Assembly: GCF_938036805.1 (NCBI RefSeq) | Contig: NZ_CALHWC010000057.1 | Location: forward strand, 1-26,723 | Reading direction: 5' to 3' | From: an uncultured Streptococcus sp. | GTDB lineage: Bacteria; Bacillota; Bacilli; Lactobacillales; Streptococcaceae | Length of the DNA stretch: 26,723 nucleotides | Part shown: positions 1-7,820 of the stretch, in pieces | Position numbering within the stretch: the first letter of the stretch is position 1 | Layout of the letters: every line of letters starts with the position of its first letter | The notes under the pieces: model-generated | Seen by the model: only the letters and a program-made list of their open reading frames with translations | What the model was told of the DNA's origin: nothing | Databases searched by the model: none | Program-made: the position numbers and the translations under genes

Positions 1-11
1 AAAATACTCAT
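1..11 (-). CDS. 5' end of a gene leaving the window (unidentified)
   Basis: An ATG on the minus strand (positions 11-9) follows a Shine-Dalgarno-like GAGGAG about 7 bases upstream and a good sigma-A promoter further up. Only three full codons are visible, so the product cannot be named. It would be the first gene downstream of the CBS-ACT gene, separated from it by a terminator and its own promoter. Confidence 0.35.
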
Positions 12-44
12 CTTTTCTCCTCTATCATTGATTGCAGTTCCTTG

Positions 45-74
45 ATTATACCATCTTAGGAAGCCAATTGGCAA
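45..74 (-). promoter_or_regulatory. Sigma-A promoter for the gene leaving the left edge
   Basis: On the minus strand TTGCCA (74-69) and a perfect TATAAT (50-45) are separated by 18 bases. The -10 lies about 34 bases before the ATG at position 11. Confidence 0.6.
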
Positions 75-77
75 GAA

Positions 78-100
78 AATAAAAGCCTCAACTGAGGCTC
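78..100 (-). terminator. Rho-independent terminator of the CBS-ACT gene
   Basis: On the minus strand AGCCTCA and TGAGGCT (99-93 and 90-84) form a 7-bp stem with a 2-base spacer, followed by a T-rich tail (TTTATTTTCTT). It starts 6 bases past the stop codon at 106. Confidence 0.8.
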
Positions 101-105
101 TTACT

Positions 106-762
106 TTATAAAACTTTTGCGCTAGTGCGGGTAATATCTTCTACTTTTATATTGTGTGCTTCAAACTTGGACTTCAAGGAAACCAAGTCAATGTCTCCGT
201 CAATTTGTACCTCAATGACAACCTTACCATCCTTACGAGGAATATTGACTGTGTTTGAAATATTGAGGTTTTCTTCGACAAGCAAGGCGATAATATGCGA
301 TAGGACACCAACCTCGTCTTCTGTGACAAAGCGCATCCGAACGCCCTTTTCGCCATAACCAGACACTTCTAGAAAAGCCTTGAAAATGTCGCGATCTGTA
401 ATGATTCCATAGACCTGCTCATTGTCAACAACTGGTAAGATTCCAATTTTATTTTTCAGCATCAAATAAGTCGCATCTTCTAGACTAGCATACTGGGAAA
501 TCGTAACAACATCGTGAATCATCACATCTTTTACCTTGGTTTTATTCAGAAGATAGTTCATTTCATAAATAGATAGGCTCGTTGCCTTTGATGGACTTGC
601 TTCTGCGATTGTTCCTTCTGTCACAAGGCCCACCAGCTTATCATTTTCAATCACGGGCAAGCGATGCAATTTTTGGTCGCGCATAATATCTGCCGCATGC
701 GCAATCGTTGTGTCTGGACTAATGTATACAACCTTGCGTGTCATAAAATCTTTTACTGCCAT
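106..762 (-). CDS. CBS-domain pair plus ACT domain protein (AcuB-like)
   Basis: A 218-residue soluble protein. Two tandem CBS motifs are visible: residues about 1-55 (VKDFMTRKVVYISPDTT, HRLPVIENDKLVGLVTE) and about 75-130 (VKDVMIHDVVTI, GILPVVDNEQVYGIITDRDI). An ACT-like domain follows at about 140-210 (VRMRFVTEDEVGVLSHI). CBS pairs usually bind adenosyl nucleotides and ACT domains bind amino acids, so a ligand-sensing role is likely. No catalytic domain is attached. In other streptococci a protein of this layout (annotated acuB) lies behind the branched-chain amino-acid transporter genes; here only its 3' neighbour is cut off. The ATG at 762 is supported by GGAGG 7 bases upstream. It has its own promoter and terminator, so it is probably monocistronic. 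The family is clear; the physiological role is not. Confidence 0.85.
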   Translation of the reverse strand: MAVKDFMTRKVVYISPDTTIAHAADIMRDQKLHRLPVIENDKLVGLVTEGTIAEASPSKATSLSIYEMNYLLNKTKVKDVMIHDVVTISQYASLEDATYLMLKNKIGILPVVDNEQVYGIITDRDIFKAFLEVSGYGEKGVRMRFVTEDEVGVLSHIIALLVEENLNISNTVNIPRKDGKVVIEVQIDGDIDLVSLKSKFEAHNIKVEDITRTSAKVL

Positions 763-795
763 GAGAAGCCTCCTCTAGTTTCTTTTTCTAATCTT

Positions 796-824
796 ATTAT
801 ACTGTATTTTCCAACTAATTTCAA
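796..824 (-). promoter_or_regulatory. Promoter of the CBS-ACT gene, overlapping a cre-like sequence
   Basis: Minus-strand TTGAAA (824-819) and TATAAT (801-796) are 17 bases apart. Read on the plus strand, TTCAAACGCTTTCA at 820-833 overlaps the -35 and matches 12 of 14 positions of the CcpA cre consensus TGWAANCGNTNWCA. This suggests possible carbon-catabolite control. Confidence 0.65.
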
Positions 825-905
825 ACGCTTTCACAGTTTTCTCTTATGTTTTCAAAATTTAGAAAAATCAGGCATACTACCTATAAAAAAGCTAGATTCT
901 TCTAT

Positions 906-943
906 GAGAAAACGAGGGGGAACGTTTGACCCAGCCTCGCTTT
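906..943 (-). terminator. Probable terminator of folD
   Basis: Reading the minus strand from 943, AAAGCGAGG pairs with CCTCGTTTT (one G-U) and TGGG pairs with CCC inside it; TTTTCTC follows. It lies about 100 bases past the folD stop and before the promoter of the CBS-ACT gene. The stretch 944-1039 shows nothing else. Confidence 0.5.
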
Positions 944-1039
944 AGCCTATCTCTATAGTTTCTTGTCTAATACCTCTAGCGACAAGATTACCAAAAACAA
1001 TTGAAAGAGAAAATCGATCAGCCAAATGCTACTTTTCTA

Positions 1040-1894
1040 TTATTTCTCTAAACTTCTGACAAAGGCCTGGTAAGTCTGTTCCATTAGCATGGTAATGGTC
1101 ATCGGCCCGACTCCCTTTGGAACTGGGGTAATGAGACTAGCCACTTCTGCAACCTCGTCAAACTTAACATCACCAATCAGCTTGCCATTTTCATCCCGAT
1201 TCATACCGACATCGATGACCACAGCTCCTTCTTTGACAAAGTCCTTGGTCACAAAGTGCCCACGCCCGATAGCTACCACCAAAATATCAGCTTTCTTTGC
1301 AATTCTAGCTAAATGATGGGTCCTTGAATGCGTCAACGTAACAGTCGCATTTTTAGACAACAGAAGCTGAGCCATGGGTTTACCGACAATATTACTACGA
1401 CCAATCACCACCGCATTCTTGCCTTCCAAGTCCACCTTATATTCGCGGAACATTTCCATGATTCCGGCTGGTGTAGAAGGGATCATCAAAGGGTGTCCTG
1501 ACCAAAGCCGCCCCATATTAGTCGGATGAAAGCCATCTACATCCTTGTCTGGGTCAATGGCTAATAAAACCGCTTCGTCATCAATATGAGCTGGCAAAGG
1601 AAGCTGGACTAGGATTCCGTGCCAAGCTGGATCCTGATTATATTTAGCAATCAAGGTCAGCAATTCTTCCTGACTCGTTGACTCAGGCAAGCGCACAACT
1701 TCACTGCGGAAGCCTGTAGCTAGAGCGGACCGTTCTTTATTTCTCACATAAACCTGACTGGCTGGATTGTCTCCTACCAAAATCACCACTAAACCAGGTT
1801 CTTGCCCTGTCTCTTCTTTTAGTTTTGCTGTTTTTTCTGCAAGTTTTGCTTGGAGTTTCTCCGCTAAAGCTTTTCCGTCAATAATGTTTGCCAT
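1040..1894 (-). CDS. folD: Methylenetetrahydrofolate dehydrogenase / cyclohydrolase FolD
   Basis: Bifunctional cytosolic enzyme of one-carbon metabolism. It oxidises 5,10-methylene-THF to methenyl-THF with NAD(P)+ and hydrolyses that to 10-formyl-THF, feeding purine and formyl-methionine synthesis. The 284-residue length is normal for the family. Visible signatures are Tyr49 and Lys53 in the catalytic YVRNK segment, the substrate-site stretch LVQLPLP near residue 97, the DKDVDGFHP motif near residue 117, the nucleotide-binding VIGRSNIVGKP around 163-173 and the C-terminal PKGVGPMT. The ATG at 1894 begins the usual MANIIDGK start; its ribosome-binding site is weak. The gene appears to be monocistronic, with a TATAAT-type -10 upstream and a probable terminator at 906-943. 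Confidence 0.97.
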   Translation of the reverse strand: MANIIDGKALAEKLQAKLAEKTAKLKEETGQEPGLVVILVGDNPASQVYVRNKERSALATGFRSEVVRLPESTSQEELLTLIAKYNQDPAWHGILVQLPLPAHIDDEAVLLAIDPDKDVDGFHPTNMGRLWSGHPLMIPSTPAGIMEMFREYKVDLEGKNAVVIGRSNIVGKPMAQLLLSKNATVTLTHSRTHHLARIAKKADILVVAIGRGHFVTKDFVKEGAVVIDVGMNRDENGKLIGDVKFDEVAEVASLITPVPKGVGPMTITMLMEQTYQAFVRSLEK

Positions 1895-1926
1895 GCTTTT
1901 CTCATTTCTTTTTCATATAATTATCC

Positions 1927-1935
1927 ATTATATCA
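1927..1935 (-). promoter_or_regulatory. Extended -10 promoter element for folD
   Basis: The minus strand reads TGATATAAT (1935-1927), an extended -10 hexamer 32 bases before the folD ATG. No convincing -35 is seen, which extended -10 promoters tolerate. Confidence 0.45.
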
Positions 1936-2010
1936 GAAATCCTCCTGTCCCACTTATACATTTTTCTTATATAGAGTTATAAGATTAAAGACTGAGCTTG
2001 ACGAGCAAAA

Positions 2011-2035
2011 TAAAAAAGCAGAAACCTGCTTTTTA
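2011..2035 (-). terminator. Terminator overlapping the stop of the YkuJ-like gene
   Basis: Minus-strand AAAAAGCAG (2034-2026) pairs with CTGCTTTTT (2021-2013), a 9-bp stem with a 4-base loop that runs straight into a T tract. The TAA stop of the upstream gene (2035-2033) lies in the first stem arm, so translation ends inside the terminator. Confidence 0.75.
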
Positions 2036-2263
2036 GTATAATAATTCATAAATTTCCATGGCAATCAAGTCAATACTATCGAAAGTATAAGTCTCACGCG
2101 CTGCCACATCACGCAGAGTAAAAATTGGTCCATTTTCTTCGTCGTAGCTGTACGCCACTTCGGCAACAACCACTCCTTCACGTTCAAAATTACGTTTTAA
2201 ATTTCCACCATCTTTGGACATAGCTTCCAAACGATTGATGATTCTAACTAAATGTGATTCCAT
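2033..2263 (-). CDS. YkuJ-like small protein (DUF1797)
   Basis: A 76-residue cytosolic protein resembling the conserved Firmicutes family typified by B. subtilis YkuJ (DUF1797). Its function is unknown to me. The sequence is acidic and rich in beta-type segments (VVVAEVAYSYDEENG, PIFTLRDVAARETYTFDSIDL). The open frame extends upstream to 2368, but the ATG at 2263 is chosen because TAGGAGAA lies just before it and the protein then begins MESHLVRI, as expected for the family. The upstream extension is low-complexity sequence shared with the divergent clpE promoter region. Divergent to clpE; no obvious operon partner. Confidence 0.8.
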   Translation of the reverse strand: MESHLVRIINRLEAMSKDGGNLKRNFEREGVVVAEVAYSYDEENGPIFTLRDVAARETYTFDSIDLIAMEIYELLY

Positions 2264-2403
2264 TTTATTTCTCCTATTTACTTGCTTCTTTCCTATTTTA
2301 CCACAAAAAGAAACTGAAATACCAGTAAAAGACGATTTTTTTCTAATTTTCGCTCTATAATTTCTCAAAAAATCAATCTTAGGGAGGAATTTGTAGTAAA
2401 TTC

Positions 2404-2431
2404 TTGCATTGTGTAAGAATACTGATATAAT
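2404..2431 (+). promoter_or_regulatory. Promoter of clpE
   Basis: TTGCAT (2404-2409), a 16-base spacer and TATAAT (2426-2431) preceded by TG at 2423-2424, that is an extended -10. The CtsR box starts 14 bases downstream of the -10, so bound repressor would cover the start site. Confidence 0.8.
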
Positions 2432-2444
2432 GAAACTATAATAC

Positions 2445-2461
2445 TTTGACTATTTTTGACC
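2445..2461 (-). promoter_or_regulatory. CtsR heat-shock operator
   Basis: Read on the minus strand the site is GGTCAAAAATAGTCAAA, a full match to the CtsR direct repeat (two RGTCAAA heptads separated by three bases). CtsR represses clp genes in Firmicutes and releases DNA on heat or protein-folding stress. A single box sits just downstream of the clpE -10. Confidence 0.92.
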
Positions 2462-2504
2462 ATTTAAAAATAGGTGGATTCACGGCCAAAGAAAGAGGTA
2501 GAAT

Positions 2505-4778
2505 ATGCTTTGTCAAAATTGTAAAATCAATGAATCAACCATTCATCTCTATACAAATGTAAATGGAAATAAGCAGCAGATTGACCTTTGTCAAAACTGC
2601 TATCAAATCATGAAAACAGACCCTAACAATAGTCTTTTTCGAGGACTCGCTCAGGCTAACAACCAAGGAATTGACCCTATTGATGATTTCTTTAACAGCC
2701 TTGGTAATTTCCAACAACCGCAAGAACCAAATCCAAATATCCCGCCAACTCAATCTGGAGGAGGCTACGGTGGAGGTGGCTATGGTGGCAATTCCAATCA
2801 TGGAGGCGGAGCACGCCAACAGGCTCCGCAAAAGCCAAAAGGTCTCCTAGAAGAGTTTGGTATCAATGTGACTGAGATCGCCCGTAAAGGAGAAATTGAC
2901 CCTGTCATCGGTCGGGACGAAGAGATTACTCGTGTCATTGAAATCCTCAACCGCCGCACCAAGAACAATCCTGTCCTTATCGGGGAACCCGGTGTCGGAA
3001 AAACAGCCGTGGTCGAAGGCTTGGCCCAGAAGATTGTTGATGGTGATGTACCTCATAAACTCCAAGGCAAGGAAGTTATCCGCCTAGACGTTGTCAGCTT
3101 AGTACAAGGAACTGGTATCCGTGGTCAATTTGAAGAGCGGATGCAGAAGCTCATGGACGAGATTCGTTCTCGTCAAGATGTCATTCTCTTTATTGATGAG
3201 ATCCATGAAATTGTCGGAGCGGGGTCTGCTGGCGATGGCAATATGGACGCTGGGAACATCCTCAAACCAGCTCTGGCTCGCGGAGAACTCCAAATGGTTG
3301 GAGCTACTACCCTCAATGAATACCGTATCATCGAGAAGGATGCAGCCCTCGAGCGCCGCATGCAGCCAGTTAAGGTAGACGAGCCGACAGTAGAAGAAAC
3401 GATTACCATCCTTAAAGGGATTCAGAAAAAATACGAAGACTACCATCACGTCAAGTACACAGATGCGGCCATTGAAGCTGCGGCACTTCTCTCCAACCGC
3501 TACATCCAAGATCGCTTCCTGCCTGACAAGGCTATCGACCTCTTGGACGAGGCTGGCTCTAAGATGAATCTGACCCTCAACTTTGTTGATCCTAAAGTCA
3601 TTGACCAACGTCTGATTGAGGCCGAAAACCTCAAGGCTCAGGCGACTCGTGACGAAGACTTTGAAAAAGCAGCTTACTTCCGCGATCAGATTGCTAAATA
3701 CAAGGAACTCCAGAAGACGAGCGTGCTGGATAACGATATCCCAATTATCAGCGAGAAAACGATTGAGCACATCGTAGAGCAAAAGACCAATATCCCAGTT
3801 GGCGACCTGAAGGAAAAAGAACAGTCTCAACTAGTCAATCTCGCTAGTGACTTAAAGGCTCATGTCATCGGCCAAGATGAAGCCGTGGATAAGATTGCCA
3901 AGGCTATCCGCCGCAATCGGGTCGGACTAGGAAGTCCTAATCGTCCAATCGGTAGCTTTCTCTTTGTCGGACCAACTGGTGTCGGTAAGACTGAGCTTTC
4001 TAAGCAACTGGCCATTGAGCTCTTTGGCTCTGCTGACAGCATGATTCGCTTTGATATGAGTGAATACATGGAAAAACACAGCGTGGCCAAGCTGGTTGGT
4101 GCGCCTCCAGGCTATGTCGGCTATGAGGAGGCTGGCCAGTTGACCGAGCGCGTCCGCCGCAATCCATACTCGCTCATTCTACTGGATGAGGTAGAAAAGG
4201 CCCATCCTGATGTCATGCACATGTTCCTGCAGGTTCTGGATGATGGCCGCCTGACCGATGGTCAAGGTCGGACTGTCAGCTTCAAGGACACCATTATCAT
4301 CATGACATCCAATGCCGGAACGGGCAAGGCTGAAGCCAGCGTTGGCTTTGGGGCAGCTCGTGAAGGCCGTACCAATTCCGTCTTGGGTGAGCTGGGTAAC
4401 TTCTTCAGTCCTGAGTTTATGAACCGCTTTGACGGCATCATCGAATTCAAGCCACTCAGCAAGGACAATCTGCTGCAGATCGTCAACCTCATGCTGGACG
4501 ATGTCAACCAGCGCTTGGCAACCAACGACATTCATCTGGATGTTACAGAGAAAGTCAAAGAAAAATTGGTTGATCTTGGCTACGATCCGAAAATGGGTGC
4601 TCGTCCATTGCGCCGCACCATTCAAGACCATATCGAAGATGCTATTACTGACTTCTATCTGGAAAATCCAAGCGAAAAAGAACTCAAAGCTATCATGACC
4701 AGCAATGGCAAGATTCTCATTAAATCGGCCAAAAAATCAGAGTCAGAAAAAACTAAGCTCGATGAAAGCCAAAGCTAA
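2505..4778 (+). CDS. clpE: ATP-dependent Clp protease ATPase subunit ClpE
   Basis: HSP100-class AAA+ unfoldase that feeds substrates to ClpP under protein stress. The N-terminal zinc finger diagnostic of ClpE is present: Cys3, Cys6, Cys29 and Cys32 in two CxxC pairs. It is followed by a Gly-rich linker at about residues 85-105 (repeated GGGYGG). AAA module 1 has Walker A GEPGVGKT near residue 160 and Walker B VILFIDEIHE near 226. A short UVR-like middle segment (DEDFEKAAYFRDQI, about 385) follows. AAA module 2 has Walker A GPTGVGKT near 489 and Walker B LILLDEVEKA near 558, then the GARPLRRTIQ sensor-2 region near 700. The 757-residue length fits ClpE rather than ClpC or ClpB. The ATG follows AGAGGTAG. 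Control by CtsR is indicated by the operator upstream. It is a single gene with a hairpin terminator. Confidence 0.97.
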   Translation: MLCQNCKINESTIHLYTNVNGNKQQIDLCQNCYQIMKTDPNNSLFRGLAQANNQGIDPIDDFFNSLGNFQQPQEPNPNIPPTQSGGGYGGGGYGGNSNHGGGARQQAPQKPKGLLEEFGINVTEIARKGEIDPVIGRDEEITRVIEILNRRTKNNPVLIGEPGVGKTAVVEGLAQKIVDGDVPHKLQGKEVIRLDVVSLVQGTGIRGQFEERMQKLMDEIRSRQDVILFIDEIHEIVGAGSAGDGNMDAGNILKPALARGELQMVGATTLNEYRIIEKDAALERRMQPVKVDEPTVEETITILKGIQKKYEDYHHVKYTDAAIEAAALLSNRYIQDRFLPDKAIDLLDEAGSKMNLTLNFVDPKVIDQRLIEAENLKAQATRDEDFEKAAYFRDQIAKYKELQKTSVLDNDIPIISEKTIEHIVEQKTNIPVGDLKEKEQSQLVNLASDLKAHVIGQDEAVDKIAKAIRRNRVGLGSPNRPIGSFLFVGPTGVGKTELSKQLAIELFGSADSMIRFDMSEYMEKHSVAKLVGAPPGYVGYEEAGQLTERVRRNPYSLILLDEVEKAHPDVMHMFLQVLDDGRLTDGQGRTVSFKDTIIIMTSNAGTGKAEASVGFGAAREGRTNSVLGELGNFFSPEFMNRFDGIIEFKPLSKDNLLQIVNLMLDDVNQRLATNDIHLDVTEKVKEKLVDLGYDPKMGARPLRRTIQDHIEDAITDFYLENPSEKELKAIMTSNGKILIKSAKKSESEKTKLDESQS

Positions 4779-4821
4779 CTGATTTTAGCGTTGCGTCTTG
4801 ATAAACTTTTAAAAACAAAAC

Positions 4822-4857
4822 AAAAAGAGAACGGATAAAGTATTCCGTTCTCTTTTT
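4822..4857. terminator. Bidirectional terminator between clpE and the antiporter gene
   Basis: AAAAAGAGAACGGA (4822-4835) pairs perfectly with TCCGTTCTCTTTTT (4844-4857), a 14-bp stem with an 8-base loop. A and T tracts on both sides let it work for both convergent genes. Confidence 0.9.
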
Positions 4858-4903
4858 GAATTCTATTTAATTTTTAGTGGAGGTCACTGGATAGCCTTAT
4901 CTT

Positions 4904-6958
4904 CTAGCGCTCTCTAGCGTAATTAACCATGTCATAAGGTAGAGTATTGGCTCTTTCTTTCAGTGAGTAATTTTCTAAATTATTGACATTTTGGCGCAAG
5001 CGTTTAGCATAGCTACTTGAGATCAATTTCTTTTTCTCATATTCAAAGATAATTTTTCTCTCCAAATAATAGCCCCAGATCATTTCTGAGATGTTATTGG
5101 GTTTGAATCGCGCAATAACACGCTCGATGAAGGCACCGCTGCCGATAATCTCTGTTTCCCTTAGTCGAGATTCCTGCAAGAATGTAATCAGCGAGGGCTT
5201 GTAGATTCCTTTTAGATGTTCCAAGCTTTCGATAATGACTTCGGTATTGGACAGGTAAAGCTCTGCTATATCCTCCATGTCCTCGGCAGTCAAGCGCTTA
5301 GCTCCCCCTTGCCTCCAAGAGCGCCATCTGGCACCAAGAGTGACGATTTCATGGAGCAACATGCGCAATACACGCAGCGTAACAAGAAACATATAGGTAA
5401 AGCTAGAAGCTAGATTGCGATTGATTCCCTGCTCGATATTTTGCAGGTAACGCTGATAGATGTGATAGCTGCGATTGCTGATTTTTCCTTCCTCAAAAGC
5501 TTGCTCCAGACCATCATTTTCGATACTCAAAATCAATAACTTCAGAGCTGCCAAGTCTCGCTGAGTGGCCTTATCTTCCTGTTCAAGGATTAGATTTTCG
5601 ATCCGGCCATGGTAATTGTCAATAGCCGCATAGAGAGGTGCCTTAGCCTTAGCCTGCTTGAGACTCGCTTCCAGTTCACCCACCACTTCATTTAAAATAG
5701 CAATGTGCATCAGGTGCTCGGCTTCCTCTTCTCTCTCCTCAGATAGATGCGGAAGAGTGAGCAAGCCTGTCATAAAGCTAAGAAAGGTCACACCTGCTAC
5801 CAAGAAAAGCAACAAAGGATGATCTTGCTCCAACTGACTCGGAATCAAAAGAATAGTCGCAATGGAGACGGTTCCTTTGACACCTGAAAAGGTCAGCAGC
5901 AGCATTTCCTTCAGGTAGTTTCCAACATTCTTGTGCAATCTTCTGATTCGAATGAAGTAAAAAGTGAACAACATGACAAACCGAAGGGCAAAGAGTAGGA
6001 AAGTCAGAAGGACAATGCTCACGAGTAGCAAGAGATTATCGTAAATCGGGCTCTTTAAGATTGGCTCTGCAATCATCTCCAGCTCTATTCCTAAAATGAT
6101 AAAGACAGAGCCATTGAGCATAAAGTTCACTGTATTCCAGATGGTTTCTGTAACCGAATCCACCTGGGCTTCCAGAAGCGTTATCCGCTTGAAGCGGCTA
6201 GCCTTAAAGATACCTGCGACGACCACTGCGATAATCCCTGAAACATGGATTTCCTCTGCTAAAAAGAAGGTAACCAAGGGTAGGCTCAGCTCCAGCAAGA
6301 GCTCACTAGCAATATCTGACACTTGGGCACTCATCAACAGCTTATGCAGCCAGCGATTGAGGCCAGCACTGAGCATCCCGATGGCAAATCCTCCAATAAT
6401 GGAAAGAACTAAGGATATACTAGCTTTTCCTAGGGAAAAACTTCCTGTAGTCCAAGCCAAAAGAGCCACACGAAAAGCAACTAGACCAGACGCATCGTTA
6501 AGCAATCCCTCTCCTTTTAGGATATTTTCCACCCGCTTGGGGAAGGAAAAGCGCTCTGATAGGGAAGCAAAGGCAACCAAGTCTGTCGGACCCAGAGCTG
6601 CTCCTACGGCAACACAGGCCGCCAAGGGCAAGGCTCCCCAGATAAGATGAGCCAGATAGCCCAAGCCAACCGTTGAAATAAAGATAACTGGAAAAATCAA
6701 ATATAAAACGATTCTCCAATGTTTGAGGATACTGGTAATATTGCTTTCCTCAGCTTCCCGAAAGAGCAAGGGCCCGATCACCAAGGCCAAAAACAGCTCT
6801 GTATCCAAGTGAAATTTCTCCTGAGGCAAGATAAAACCAAGTGAAATTCCCAGCACAATCTGAACTAAGGGTAAGGGGAGCTGGGGCAGGAAGCGATTGG
6901 TCACATTCGAGACAACCAACAGGAGCAAAAAAACAATCGTGTAGAGAAGGATTTCCAC
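4904..6958 (-). CDS. CPA1-family Na+/H+ antiporter (NhaP-like)
   Basis: A 684-residue membrane protein that probably exchanges Na+ (or K+) for protons. The first roughly 410 residues hold 10-12 hydrophobic segments. CPA1 signatures are visible: GPTDLVAFASLSERFSFPKR near residue 120, and GEGLLNDASGLVAFR near 148, which carries the acidic ion-site region. The last roughly 270 residues are hydrophilic, with predicted helices (EEREEEAEHLMHIAI onward), and form a large cytosolic tail typical of longer bacterial NhaP-type exchangers. The start is GTG at 6958, chosen because GGAGG lies 6 bases before it and the protein then begins with a membrane segment. It lies 12 bases after the small coiled-coil gene and probably shares its transcript. 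Exact ion specificity cannot be read from the sequence. Confidence 0.88.
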   Translation of the reverse strand: MEILLYTIVFLLLLVVSNVTNRFLPQLPLPLVQIVLGISLGFILPQEKFHLDTELFLALVIGPLLFREAEESNITSILKHWRIVLYLIFPVIFISTVGLGYLAHLIWGALPLAACVAVGAALGPTDLVAFASLSERFSFPKRVENILKGEGLLNDASGLVAFRVALLAWTTGSFSLGKASISLVLSIIGGFAIGMLSAGLNRWLHKLLMSAQVSDIASELLLELSLPLVTFFLAEEIHVSGIIAVVVAGIFKASRFKRITLLEAQVDSVTETIWNTVNFMLNGSVFIILGIELEMIAEPILKSPIYDNLLLLVSIVLLTFLLFALRFVMLFTFYFIRIRRLHKNVGNYLKEMLLLTFSGVKGTVSIATILLIPSQLEQDHPLLLFLVAGVTFLSFMTGLLTLPHLSEEREEEAEHLMHIAILNEVVGELEASLKQAKAKAPLYAAIDNYHGRIENLILEQEDKATQRDLAALKLLILSIENDGLEQAFEEGKISNRSYHIYQRYLQNIEQGINRNLASSFTYMFLVTLRVLRMLLHEIVTLGARWRSWRQGGAKRLTAEDMEDIAELYLSNTEVIIESLEHLKGIYKPSLITFLQESRLRETEIIGSGAFIERVIARFKPNNISEMIWGYYLERKIIFEYEKKKLISSSYAKRLRQNVNNLENYSLKERANTLPYDMVNYARER

Positions 6959-6970
6959 TCTGAACCTCCT

Positions 6971-7225
6971 TTATCTCTGCTGGCAGCACTCTTTAAACAA
7001 TTCTTTTTGCGCCGAAATCTTTTGATCAATTTTGGATAGGTCGCGGTGCTCAATCATCTTTTGGCAGCGCTCCATTTCTAAATTCACCAATTTTTTCTTG
7101 ATTCGTAGCATTTTTTTATTCATTTTGGCCTCGTCCAAAAAGCCAGTATTCGTTTCTTCGTTGGCAGACTCGACATATTTGTTTCGTAAGCCAGCCAATT
7201 TTTCATGCAAATATTGCTTGTCCAT
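6971..7225 (-). CDS. Small coiled-coil protein of unknown function
   Basis: An 84-residue, strongly charged, Lys/Glu-rich protein that looks almost entirely helical (AKMNKKMLRIKKKLVNLEME, RDLSKIDQKISAQKELFKE) and has no membrane segment. I do not recognise the family. The ATG at 7225 has GGAG 6 bases upstream. It sits 46 bases after the methyltransferase gene and 12 bases before the antiporter start, so it is probably the middle gene of a minus-strand run. Tight spacing to the antiporter makes a shared role possible but unproven. A Cys pair lies at the extreme C-terminus (KECCQQR). Confidence 0.65.
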   Translation of the reverse strand: MDKQYLHEKLAGLRNKYVESANEETNTGFLDEAKMNKKMLRIKKKLVNLEMERCQKMIEHRDLSKIDQKISAQKELFKECCQQR

Positions 7226-7271
7226 TTTTTCTCCAAATGATTACTCAAAGTTTTTAGCAACTTTGGAACCC

Positions 7272-7820
7272 TTATTTTTCTTTTAATTTCTCAATCATGA
7301 CCAAGAAAGGCGGATTGTTAATCTGATTGATTGTCTTGTAGAGGGCAACGGTGAAGTCCTGCTGGGGCAGTTGACTGACGAAGTCTAGCACCGCATCTTT
7401 CTCCACTTCGCCCCCTTCATGCCCATAGTAAATCATGATGGCTACGCGACCGCCTTTTTCCAAACCCCGGCAGACCTTTTCCAAAGCTTCCAGCGTCGTA
7501 GCGGGTCGGGTAATGACAGACTTGTCCGCCGAAGGCAGGTAGCCCAGATTAAAAATAGCGGCCTTGAAATGGTCTGTGTATTGGTCCAGAGTCTCATGTC
7601 CACCCAAGATTAGCTGGGCATTGTCCAAGCCAGCTTCTGCCAAGCGCTGGCGGGTCTTTTCCACAGCCTGCTCCTGAATGTCAAAAGCGTAGACTTGCTT
7701 GGCCAATTTAGCCAGAAAGAGGGTGTCATGCCCATTGCCCATAGTAGCGTCCACCACAGTATCTTCCTTGGTTACGACTTCAGCCAAAAAGGCATGGGCC
7801 ATCTGTAAGGGTCTTAACAT
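7272..7820 (-). CDS. mnmM: Class I SAM-dependent methyltransferase, YtqB/MnmM-like (tRNA wobble uridine)
   Basis: A 182-residue Rossmann-fold methyltransferase. Motif I is DATMGNGHDTLFLA (about residues 24-37), followed by AFDIQEQAVEKT and NLGYLPSADK (about 92-101), where the NLGYLP stretch is typical of the YtqB family. In Bacillus, YtqB (MnmM) methylates nm5(s2)U to mnm5(s2)U at tRNA position 34. The ATG at 7820 overlaps the stop of the upstream radical-SAM gene by 7 bases, so translation is coupled. This order (ytqA then ytqB) is the one seen in Bacillus and supports the pairing. The family call is firm; the substrate is carried over from Bacillus. Confidence 0.85.
   Translation of the reverse strand: MLRPLQMAHAFLAEVVTKEDTVVDATMGNGHDTLFLAKLAKQVYAFDIQEQAVEKTRQRLAEAGLDNAQLILGGHETLDQYTDHFKAAIFNLGYLPSADKSVITRPATTLEALEKVCRGLEKGGRVAIMIYYGHEGGEVEKDAVLDFVSQLPQQDFTVALYKTINQINNPPFLVMIEKLKEK

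Noticed and set aside
2264..2368. N-terminal extension of the YkuJ-like protein
   Set aside because: A better ribosome-binding site and the family-typical start are at 2263; the extension is basic, low-complexity sequence.
3099..3830. A 243-codon open frame on the minus strand inside clpE
   Set aside because: It is fully antisense to a conserved AAA+ gene, has no ribosome-binding site or family resemblance, and is explained by codon bias of clpE.
6096..6650. A 184-codon plus-strand frame opposite the antiporter gene
   Set aside because: Antisense shadow of conserved membrane segments; Ser/Thr/Arg-rich composition typical of reversed hydrophobic coding sequence.
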